Part shown: in pieces, positions 55,899 to 64,000 of the stretch
Numbering within the stretch: the first letter of the stretch is position 1
Layout of the letters: each line of letters begins with the position of its first letter
Assembly (NCBI GenBank): GCA_019636375.1
Contig: JAHBXS010000001.1
Span: 434,001 to 498,000 of the forward strand
Length of the DNA stretch: 64,000 nt
From: Pirellulaceae bacterium
Lineage (GTDB): Bacteria; Planctomycetota; Planctomycetia; Pirellulales; Pirellulaceae
Direction of reading: 5' to 3'
Translations under genes and position numbers: made by a program
Notes under the pieces: generated by a model
What the model was told of the DNA's origin: nothing
Database searches by the model: none
What the model saw: only the letters and a program-made list of their open reading frames with translations

Positions 55899-56243
55899 CT
55901 ACTCAGGCTTTGGTTTTTTTTTGCCAGGTTTTGCGGACGAGTCAACGGATGGCGAGTTGGTAGCCGACTTTGAAGTCTCAGTGCTTCCTTCAGGCTTGTC
56001 GGATTTTGAGCCGCCGTCTGATTTTGGTTTCTCCGAGTCAGCACCTTTTTTGTAAGACTCAGAGCGATAGTCCGTTTGATAGAATCCTGAACCCTTGAAC
56101 ACGATTGCAGCACCCGTGCCGAACTGTCTGACGAGCTTCTTTTTTTTGCAAGCCGGACACTTCTCGATAGGCTCGTCGGTGATTTTTTGAAAAATCTCGA
56201 CGCGATGGTGGCAACTTGAGCACTCATAATCGTAGGTCGGCAT
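55899..56243 (-). CDS. FmdB-type small zinc-ribbon protein
   Basis: 114 residues. The N-terminal 45 residues are the FmdB/CxxC regulatory domain: MPTYDYECSSCHHRVEIFQK, with CSSCHH and CPACKKKK as two zinc pairs. It continues to a Gly/Phe-containing stretch (VFKGSGFYQTDYRS) common in this family, then a low-complexity tail rich in S, D, K and P. The role is unclear; some relatives were proposed as regulators. It is the last gene of the chaperone cluster, 37 bases after grpE. Confidence 0.85.
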   Translation of the reverse strand: MPTYDYECSSCHHRVEIFQKITDEPIEKCPACKKKKLVRQFGTGAAIVFKGSGFYQTDYRSESYKKGADSEKPKSDGGSKSDKPEGSTETSKSATNSPSVDSSAKPGKKKPKPE

Positions 56244-56280
56244 CTTTCCCTCAGCTTAAACAATCAATTAAATGCACAAA

Positions 56281-56841
56281 TTATGATGCTGGGCCAGTAG
56301 AAACCACAACCTGCGATGGACGAATAACTCGATCATGCAATTGATAGCCCGCGCGAAAAACATGACTAATATGGTCTGCTGGGACCTCTGGATGAGGCAA
56401 CATTTGGACGGCTTGGTGCAGGTTGGGGTCATATTTCTGATTCAGTGCTTCGATTGGTTTACAACCATTCTGGTGCAATGTCTCTGAAAACTGAGCAGCG
56501 ACCATCTTCACCCCTTCAACGAGTCCATTTGAGCCCGAATCGCTACTGGCAACGTCCAGAGCACGATGCAAGTTGTCCAACAAATCCACTAATTCGGACA
56601 TCAATGGGAGCGGTGCATACTTTAGTTGTTCATCGACCTCTCTGCGGGTACGACGGCGAAAGTTGTCCAAGTCCGCTTGGTACCGCAGGGCCTTTGTTTC
56701 AGCTTCCTGCAATTGTTGCCGCAAAAAGTCCACGGAATCGAGGTCACCATCTGCACTCGATCCGGTTTCAGAAAAGCCACCGCCGTTGCCAATTCCTTCA
56801 GCGACGCAGTCCATGTTCAAATCGTTGTCTTCGTTTGGCAT
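56281..56841 (-). CDS. grpE: Nucleotide exchange factor GrpE
   Basis: 186 residues. The helical coiled-coil region (FLRQQLQEAETKALRYQADL) leads into DNFRRRTRREVDEQLKYAPL, the hinge signature, and LVDLLDNLHRALDVA, then the C-terminal beta wing around NPDLHQAVQ-like HQAVQMLPHPEVPADHIS. It releases ADP from DnaK and belongs beside dnaJ. The dnaK gene itself is not in the window. Confidence 0.95.
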   Translation of the reverse strand: MPNEDNDLNMDCVAEGIGNGGGFSETGSSADGDLDSVDFLRQQLQEAETKALRYQADLDNFRRRTRREVDEQLKYAPLPLMSELVDLLDNLHRALDVASSDSGSNGLVEGVKMVAAQFSETLHQNGCKPIEALNQKYDPNLHQAVQMLPHPEVPADHISHVFRAGYQLHDRVIRPSQVVVSTGPAS

Positions 56842-56878
56842 CGTTTATTCCCCTGTTGTTATGAGGATACTTGTCCTT

Positions 56879-58018
56879 TTAATCGGTACTCGACGAAGCC
56901 GTGAAATAATCTCGGATTCGTTCTAGGAAATTTTTTCGTTCCGGATGAACTTCTGTTTTTTCAAGTTCAGCAAGTTCCCTCAAAATTCGTTCTTGCTCTG
57001 TCGAAATCCGTTTCGGCGTTTCGATGAAGACTTGCACAATCAAATCCCCGATCCGCCCGTTTTGTGGATCGCGAATTCCCAATCCCGGCATTCGAAACAT
57101 CTCTCCCGACTGAGTTCCACGGCTAACCTCCAAAGGCTTCGGACCGTCTAGTGTTGGAACTTCGATTCTCGCTCCCAAAACCGCTTGCGTGTAAGAAATC
57201 GGCAATTCGACGATGAGGTGATTTCCATCGCGATTGAAAATCGAGTGCCGTTTGACACTGATGAAGCAGTACAAATCGCCGTTGGGACCACCGTCGGGAC
57301 CTGCCTCTCCTTCGCCACTCAGGCGAACTCGCATTCCTTCGTCGATCCCCGCTGGGAAGTCAACCGAAAGCGAAACCTGCTTCTTGAGAACCCCCTTTCC
57401 GCGGCAGTCCCCGCAGGGATCAGAAATTTGTACACCCGCCCCCCGACAAACGGGGCACGTCGTTTGCACGCTCAGGATTCCAGCCGACTGTACGATTCGA
57501 CCACGGCCCTGGCATTGACCGCAACGCTGGGGTTGGCTCCCCGGCTTACTTCCTGAACCATGACAAGTCTCGCAGTTGACGTTGCGGTGAAATTGGATTT
57601 CGCGCGTCGTTCCCCGCGCAGCCTCTTCGAGAGTCAGAGAAACATCAACGCGAACGTCGTTTCCGCGTCGTTGTCTCCGCCCCCCCCCTCCGCCGCGATC
57701 GCCGAACAAATCTCCAAAAATACCGCCGCCCCCGAAGAAATCTCCAAAGGCCGCAAAAATATCTTCGGGTGATCCAAATTGACTGGCCTGAGCTTCGACA
57801 CCTGCATGCCCAAACCGATCATACCGCGAACGCTTCTCAGGATCACTCAGGATTTCGTAAGCTTCGGCCGCCTCCTTGAAATTCCGGCTGGCACCGTCAT
57901 CACCCGGGTTGCTATCTGGATGATACTTCACAGCGAGCTTGCGATACGCTTTGGCAATATCCCGCTCTGCCGCATCCTTGGAAACACCGAGGACTTCATA
58001 ATAGTCCCTTTTGGCCAT
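56879..58018 (-). CDS. dnaJ: Chaperone DnaJ (Hsp40)
   Basis: 379 residues. J domain with HPD (AVKYHPDSNPGD), Gly/Phe-rich linker (FGGGGIFGDLFGDRGGGGGR), four CxxCxGxG zinc modules (CETCHGSG, CGQCQGRG, CPVCRGAG, CGDCRGKG) and a C-terminal peptide-binding domain. A full type I Hsp40 that stimulates DnaK's ATPase. A terminator lies between it and the upstream groEL, so it may have its own promoter. Confidence 0.97.
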   Translation of the reverse strand: MAKRDYYEVLGVSKDAAERDIAKAYRKLAVKYHPDSNPGDDGASRNFKEAAEAYEILSDPEKRSRYDRFGHAGVEAQASQFGSPEDIFAAFGDFFGGGGIFGDLFGDRGGGGGRRQRRGNDVRVDVSLTLEEAARGTTREIQFHRNVNCETCHGSGSKPGSQPQRCGQCQGRGRIVQSAGILSVQTTCPVCRGAGVQISDPCGDCRGKGVLKKQVSLSVDFPAGIDEGMRVRLSGEGEAGPDGGPNGDLYCFISVKRHSIFNRDGNHLIVELPISYTQAVLGARIEVPTLDGPKPLEVSRGTQSGEMFRMPGLGIRDPQNGRIGDLIVQVFIETPKRISTEQERILRELAELEKTEVHPERKNFLERIRDYFTASSSTD

Positions 58019-58045
58019 CTTCTTTTACTTTGGAAACACCTGGTT

Positions 58046-58090
58046 AAAAACAAGAAAAAGGGTCATCGACGCTTCGTCGTCAGATGACCC
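58046..58090 (-). terminator. Strong terminator after the second groEL
   Basis: On the minus strand GGGTCATC-TGACG-ACGAAG-CGTC-GATGACCC forms a nearly continuous 12-bp stem, and TTTTTCTTG with more T residues follows. It would separate groEL from dnaJ. Confidence 0.85.
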
Positions 58091-58128
58091 ATTACTTTTG
58101 TCAATTAGCGTCTAAACCTGGAGCAAAC

Positions 58129-59748
58129 TTAGGAGATGACACCTTCGGGCAGACGTTTTCGATCCGCCTTGTCATCCAAGTTTGAAATCATTGCGTCGGT
58201 GGTCAACAGCAATCCAGCGATACTGGCCGCATTGATCAAAGCGGTTCGGACGACTTTTACTGGGTCAATCACTCCCGCCTTGAACATGTCGACATACTCG
58301 CCTGTATGAGCGTTGTAGCCAACATTGGTTGCCTTTTCTGAAACGATATCAACCACCACGGCTCCATCGATTCCACCGTTGTCGGCGATTTGACGGATCG
58401 GGGCATCGAGAGCGTTCAGAACGATATTCACACCGATCTTTTCGTCACCCTTGGCTGACGAGCGAGCCTTCTCAACCGCATCGCGACAGCGAAGCAACGC
58501 CACGCCGCCGCCAGGAAGTATGCCTTCTTCGACCGCTGCGCGAGTTGCATGAAGAGCATCTTCCACGCGAGCTTTCTTTTGCTTCATTTCCGTTTCGGTT
58601 TCGGCACCGACTTGAATGACGGCGACTCCGCCGGTCAACTTGGCCAACCGCTCTTGCAACTTTTCTTTGTCGTAGTCGCTGTCGGTTTGGCCGATTTGCT
58701 TGCGGATTTGCTCGATGCGGGCTTCAATGTCTTTGCGAGCTCCCGAGCCTTCCACGATGGTCGTGTTGCTCTTGTCAACGGTGATTTTCTTGGCCCGACC
58801 CAATTGGTCGATGGAAATATTTTCCAACTGAATGCCGAGTTCCTCACTGATCAATGTCCCACCAGTCAAAACCGCCATGTCACCGAGCATCGCTTTGCGG
58901 CGATCACCGAAACCTGGAGCCTTAACGGCACACACGTTCAAAGTTCCACGCAGACGATTGACGACCAACAGGGTCAGAGCCTCGGCGTCAACATCTTCGG
59001 CAACGATCAACAAAGCCTTACCCGTTTGACTGACCTTCTCCAAAATTGGCACGAGGTCGCGGATATTGCTGATTTTCTTTTCGTACAACAATACGTAGGC
59101 GTCATCGAATTCGCAATTCATTTGCCCTGGGTTGTTGATGAAATAAGGGGAAATGAATCCCTTGTCGAATTGCATCCCGTAAACATACTCGACGGTGGTC
59201 TCGCGAGATTTGCTCTCTTCGACCGTAATCACGCCGTCTTGTCCAACGCGATGAAGGGCGTCAGCCAGCAATTCACCAATTACTTGATCATTGTTGGCGC
59301 TGATCGCACCAACACTAGCGACTTCTTCTTTCTTCGAGACTTTCTTGCCCATGCCGATCAAGCATTCTTCGGCAGCAGCCACCGCCTTCTCAATCCCGCG
59401 TCGAACGGCCGTCGGGTTACTCCCGGCGACGATGTTCCGCAGACCTTCTTTGAAAATCGCCCGAGCCAACACGGTTGCGGTCGTGGTGCCGTCACCGGCA
59501 AGGTCAGAAGTCTTTTGAGCGACCTCGACAACCAGTTTCGCGCCCATGTTTTCGAAGCGATCTTCCAATTCGATTTCCTTGGCAACGGTCACGCCGTCTT
59601 TCGTTACGGTTGGTCCGCCAAAGGACTTGGAAATGATCACGTTTCGACCAGTTGGTCCCATCGTGATCGCTACGGCATTTGCCAATTTATCGACGCCCGC
59701 CAGCATCCTGGCACGTGCGTGATCGTCAAACATCAGTTGTTTAGCCAC
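58129..59748 (-). CDS. groEL: Chaperonin GroEL paralogue lacking the GGM tail
   Basis: 539 residues from a GTG (encoded [20 protein letters not shown]), with a usable AAGGAAT sequence before it. The class I chaperonin features are present: [27 protein letters not shown] with the ATP-site Asp, and [17 protein letters not shown]. The C-terminus ends ...[10 protein letters not shown], without the Gly-Gly-Met repeats found in the canonical GroEL. It lies 54 bases after groES. Divergent paralogues of this kind often have a specialised client set, but none can be read from sequence. Confidence 0.95.
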   Translation of the reverse strand: MAKQLMFDDHARARMLAGVDKLANAVAITMGPTGRNVIISKSFGGPTVTKDGVTVAKEIELEDRFENMGAKLVVEVAQKTSDLAGDGTTTATVLARAIFKEGLRNIVAGSNPTAVRRGIEKAVAAAEECLIGMGKKVSKKEEVASVGAISANNDQVIGELLADALHRVGQDGVITVEESKSRETTVEYVYGMQFDKGFISPYFINNPGQMNCEFDDAYVLLYEKKISNIRDLVPILEKVSQTGKALLIVAEDVDAEALTLLVVNRLRGTLNVCAVKAPGFGDRRKAMLGDMAVLTGGTLISEELGIQLENISIDQLGRAKKITVDKSNTTIVEGSGARKDIEARIEQIRKQIGQTDSDYDKEKLQERLAKLTGGVAVIQVGAETETEMKQKKARVEDALHATRAAVEEGILPGGGVALLRCRDAVEKARSSAKGDEKIGVNIVLNALDAPIRQIADNGGIDGAVVVDIVSEKATNVGYNAHTGEYVDMFKAGVIDPVKVVRTALINAASIAGLLLTTDAMISNLDDKADRKRLPEGVIS

Positions 59749-59802
59749 CGATTATTCCTTATGCAAAAATGATTTGAATGAGTTGCTGAAATGCACAAGT
59801 CC

Positions 59803-60099
59803 TTAGACGACTTTTGCTAAGATGTCCGACTCGCGGAGAATCTTGATCTCTTCGCCGTCGATTTCGATTTCCGTTCCGCCGTATTTACCGAAGATCACTT
59901 CGTCACCGACGGCCACAGACAACGTGCCACGCTCGCCATTGTCAAGCAGTTTGCCGGGGCCCACGGCCACGACTTTGCCACGTTGTGGTTTTTCTTTGGC
60001 GTTGTCTGGCAACACAATACCGCCAGCGGTAACTTCTTCAGCCGCCGATGGCTCAACAACAACACGGTCATCCAAAGGTCGAATTTTAACTCTTGCCAT
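59803..60099 (-). CDS. groES: Co-chaperonin GroES
   Basis: 98 residues, the usual length. [20 protein letters not shown] starts the fold, [20 protein letters not shown] contains the mobile loop, and [20 protein letters not shown] ends it. It caps GroEL. It lies between the two groEL genes and could serve both. AAAAAGGAATCAAATC provides a ribosome site. Confidence 0.97.
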   Translation of the reverse strand: MARVKIRPLDDRVVVEPSAAEEVTAGGIVLPDNAKEKPQRGKVVAVGPGKLLDNGERGTLSVAVGDEVIFGKYGGTEIEIDGEEIKILRESDILAKVV

Positions 60100-60210
60100 G
60101 ATTTGATTCCTTTTTATGTATTAACGATTAGAGGTAATTTGAAAACTGATTTGAAAATCTATCTGGATTGCCCCAACCCTTTTTGGGGTCAGGCCGAGGT
60201 CTACCGGGAA

Positions 60211-61896
<1,686 letters not shown>

Positions 61897-62250
61897 TGGA
61901 ATCCTCCAAGAAATATTCGATAAAGCCCAAAACAGGCACCATTTCTCAATGCCCGTGCGACGGTCAAAACGAACCAACCCCCTGACAATTCGTCACGAGG
62001 GCCAATTGTTGTAACTTCAAGATGCAAGCCCCGTGCCAGAGCCAAAAAATGCTCAGAGCCGACTTTTTGCTCGCAATTTTCAGATTGGCCGAAGCAACTT
62101 AAACGCAGAATATCCCTTCATTAGCGGCCAATTCCCTAAAAAACGAAACTGGCAACCTTCGGTGACAAAAAGGCAGCAATTTGGCCCCACCAGGGTTGTT
62201 TGCAGGGGTAAGGCCAAGCCTTAAGGGATCGCTTGGTTCGTCTGCTGGCT
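61897..62250. other. Upstream region of the chaperone cluster
   Basis: About 350 bp between the groEL start and the 3' end of the epimerase pseudogene. It holds the sigma54-type promoter below and about 115 bases of leader. No CIRCE inverted repeat (TTAGCACTC-N9-GAGTGCTAA) or other heat-shock operator was found. Confidence 0.55.
62023..62038 (-). promoter_or_regulatory. Sigma54 (-24/-12) promoter for groEL
   Basis: On the minus strand TGGCACGGGGCTTGCA: the -24 element TGGCACG, four bases, and the -12 element TTGCA, a full match to the sigma54 consensus. Transcription would start near 62012, about 115 bases before the groEL GTG. An enhancer-binding site is expected further upstream. Confidence 0.75.
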
Positions 62251-62829
62251 TCATACTACCGATTCTCGCTGCAACGCGAAAATGCTCCGAAGAGATTCAT
62301 CCAGATCGATATTTTTGAACGAAAAGCCTTCGTCAAGCAAACGGGTCGGCAAACAACGGCGACCAGTCAGAGCCAAAGATGCGTCAGTGCCCATCATGTA
62401 TGCGACGATCCGAACTGCGAATGGCGGTGCAGGGGGGCTCCAAGGCCGATGAAGTGCGCGACGAAGAGCAGCCATAAACGTAGCATTCGGTACTAGACTG
62501 GGGCCGGTGGCGTTGTAAACCCGGATGCCGATTGGTTTTCGACACACCACTGGAACATTCTGTTTAGGTCGTCGATATGCAACCAACTGATGTATTGGCG
62601 CCCGCTACCCACCGTGCCGCCCAGACCAAATCGCGTCAGCGTCGCAAGACGTCCCAACGCGCCACCGTTTGCGGCAAGCGCGAAACCGATTCGTAAAATT
62701 GCGGTTCGCGTATTCGGCAATTGTTGGTTCTTTAGTTCGCCTTCCCATCGTTTGCAGACATCCACAGAAAAGCCAGTCCCATGTGGAGCGTCGTCATGGC
62801 AAATAGTTTCGCCAGCGTCGCCGTAGATG
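62251..62829 (-). pseudogene. Truncated, frameshifted TIGR01777-type epimerase
   Basis: On the minus strand YGDAGETICHDDAPHGTGFS leads into VDVCKRWEGEL, then the ILRIGFALAANGGALGRL and GRQYISWLHIDDLNRMFQWC blocks of the TIGR01777 NAD-dependent epimerase family. One base appears to be missing near 62521. In the next frame VYNATGPSLVPNATFMAALR, RPWSPPAPPFAVRI and the LPTRLLDEGFSFKN end continue the same protein. The first 110 or so residues, which contain the nucleotide-binding Gly motif, are absent; homology starts right where the AbiEi-like gene begins on the other strand. A decayed gene. Confidence 0.8.
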
Positions 62830-63372
62830 GCGAGTAAAGATTTTCACGACCTGGGGCGGGTAGATATGGCCCTGTCTCGTCTCACTGAAGCGGGCACCAT
62901 TCGTCGCGTTATCAGAGGGATTTACGACTACCCGCGATACAGTGAGCTGCTGAAACAAGAAATGGCCCCGGACCTGATGCAAGTTGCTCAGGCTCTCGCC
63001 CGCAAATTTGGTTGGCGGATTCAACCCGATGGTACGGCAGCCCAGAACTTGATCGGACTTTCGACTCAACTCCCCAGCCAGTACGTCTTTCATTCCGATG
63101 GCCCGAACCGGGTCTATCAAGTTGGCAGAACCAAATTGCAATTTAAACAAGTTGCCCTCAAGGAAGCCGGTTTTCGCCACCACGAAACCGGGGTTATCGT
63201 TCATGCTTTGAAATCGCTGGGCAGTGACCACATCCACGAAAAAACAATTGAGCAGATAAGGAAGTGGCTACCTGCCGAAAAACGAAAGCCAGTTCTCCGT
63301 GATGCAGAAGGAGTCACCGATTGGGTTTACGCAATGATCAAACGTATTTGCCAAGAGGGTGCGAATGGATAG
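62827..63372 (+). pseudogene. AbiEi-like antitoxin (DUF6088 type), 5'-truncated
   Basis: 181 residues from an ATG at 62827, starting KDFHDLGRVDMALSRLTEAG, then IRRVIRGIYDYPR, FGWRIQPDGTAAQNLIGLS and the HETGVIVHALKSLG end. This is the DUF6088/AbiEi-type protein, the antitoxin of type IV AbiE systems, but the first part of the usual winged helix (about 20-25 residues) is missing. The start codon lies at the junction with the epimerase remnant, so a deletion probably removed its true start. It may still be translated. The AbiEii-like toxin remnant overlaps its stop by eight bases. Confidence 0.65.
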
Positions 63373-63792
63373 CGTAGCAATTCTGAGCCAAAAAGAGCGA
63401 GCTGAACTGTTTGAACAAACAGCCAGCCGACGGGGATTTCATCCCGCAATCGCCGAGAAAGATTTTTGGGTTTGTTGGGTCTTGACGATCTATTTCAGTT
63501 GTCTGCCAGCGACAACAAGGCCATTGCTCTCAATGATCCGGAAATGCTGTCGGATGTAGTAAAATTCAAGAAACGATTTTATCGGTCAACTTGGGCAAGT
63601 TATGAAACCGCCTGGCCACCAACATTTCGTTTGACCCCAGATGAACGGTTACAAGCTCAATTGCAAAGCGACTATCGCGCGATGCGTCCGATGTTCTTTT
63701 CGGTGCCGCCATCATGGAATGCCATCATGGAAAAACTTTCGATTCTGGAGCGGGAAATAAATCAGCTCCCCTGGTCCATTGTTGATAGATAA
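63365..63792 (+). pseudogene. AbiEii-like nucleotidyltransferase toxin, internally deleted
   Basis: The N-terminal piece (MDSVAILSQKERAELFEQTA, HPAIAEKDFWVCWVL) matches the start of AbiEii-type toxins. Near 63480-63505 the frame changes, and the sequence jumps to a C-terminal piece (SASDNKAIALNDPEMLSDVV, RFYRSTWASYETAWPPTFRL, DYRAMRPMFFSVPPSW). The central nucleotidyltransferase core (the G-S-x10-D-x-D catalytic segment) is absent, so the product cannot work as a toxin. It is about half the usual length. Gene order and the overlapping start are as in intact AbiE pairs. Confidence 0.75.
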
Positions 63793-63827
63793 TACCGAAA
63801 AAGGAGGCAGTCCAACCCATGTCCCCC

Positions 63828-64000
63828 CTATACGACTCGTTCTGAATCGGCAGGGGGGTCGTCTGGGGTTTTGGCTGATTGGGAATTCAGGCGCTTGGCC
63901 AGCAAGGGGACCGAAGCGGCAGGCATGGTGCCGGGGACGACCAAGGGGCCCGAAGAGTTTTCTTCGACAATCCGCTTCAGTTCGTCGGCATCAACCGATT
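63828..64000 (-). CDS. 3' end of a minus-strand protein gene (partial)
   Basis: The last 56 codons of a frame open to the window edge: SVDADELKRIVEENSSGPLV, VPGTMPAASVPLLAKRLNSQ, then SAKTPDDPPADSERVV and TAG. The Pro/Ala-rich, acidic tail and codon pattern suggest a real gene. Family not identifiable from this part. Confidence 0.6.
   Translation of the reverse strand, partial: SVDADELKRIVEENSSGPLVVPGTMPAASVPLLAKRLNSQSAKTPDDPPADSERVV

Noticed and set aside
58549..59772. Long plus-strand open frame (407 residues) opposite the second groEL
   Set aside because: It is the complement of a clear GroEL gene in a codon-biased region; its translation has no recognisable motif or ribosome site.
61897..62250. 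CIRCE-type heat-shock operator upstream of groEL
   Set aside because: The TTAGCACTC...GAGTGCTAA inverted repeat was looked for here and upstream of groES and was not found.

Overview
The window looks like a chromosomal segment of a planctomycete, probably of the Pirellula/Rhodopirellula type, with roughly balanced base composition. The reasons are two very large exported proteins with an N-terminal LEPR-like motif (LETRQLLA, MEPRVVLS), a DUF1598-type protein, a Ser/Thr kinase with an outward-facing sensor, FHA-containing regulators, a futalosine-hydrolase-like protein and tandem divergent GroEL paralogues. This assignment is inference; no rRNA or other marker is present, and I found no tRNA, rRNA or CRISPR array.

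Layout. 1-2.6 kb: an exported metalloprotease with three lectin-like repeats (minus strand). 2.5-4.3 kb: non-coding, repeat-rich DNA. 4.3-8.2 kb: a run of small co-oriented genes of mostly unknown function separated by about 90-bp sites with the features of integron attC sites (RYYYAAC/GTTRRRY-like end boxes, complementary inner arms with extra unpaired bases, stop codons inside the left box). No integrase gene is visible, so this is best described as an attC cluster lacking an integrase (CALIN). It is the most unusual part of the window. 8.9-24.4 kb: a degenerate squalene/phytoene-synthase-like protein, IspH, an FHA-GAF-adenylate cyclase, a lipase, a futalosine hydrolase, a DUF481 outer-membrane protein, a receptor-type Ser/Thr kinase overlapping deoC, an S9 peptidase, a small haem-motif protein and EpmA. 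24.6-28.2 kb (minus): an APC permease, an apparently membrane-anchored methyltransferase, a membrane protein and an AtuA-like small protein. 28.4-35.6 kb: a haem-binding lipoprotein, cysS, a Gfo/Idh oxidoreductase with Tat signal, tryptophan 2,3-dioxygenase and xylose isomerase. 35.7-41.6 kb: a signalling block (MerR-like-HTH/receiver protein, histidine kinase, convergent FHA-GAF-sigma54 activator) and a DUF1598 protein. 42-45 kb: a membrane glycosyltransferase-like protein overlapping a GT2 enzyme. 45.2-45.8 kb: RHS/YD-repeat debris. 46-55 kb: a zinc-ribbon/hydrolase-fold protein, FxsA, an unknown protein, a giant SdrD-B/FG-GAP exported protein and a WD40 protein. 55-62 kb: rnc, then a minus-strand chaperone cluster in transcription order groEL(GGM tail)-groES-groEL(no GGM tail)-dnaJ-grpE-fmdB. 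A sequence matching the sigma54 -24/-12 consensus lies upstream of the first groEL, and a hairpin terminator follows the second. 62.2-63.8 kb: a scar where a frameshifted, 5'-truncated TIGR01777-type epimerase abuts a truncated AbiEi-like and an internally deleted AbiEii-like gene. The window ends inside another minus-strand gene.

A family of about 150-bp elements with terminal inverted repeats (four full copies and one deleted copy) is scattered through intergenic DNA from 12.8 to 48.7 kb. A second family of about 70-bp imperfect palindromes has two copies. All functional names rest on motif and family recognition by eye; no database search was run.
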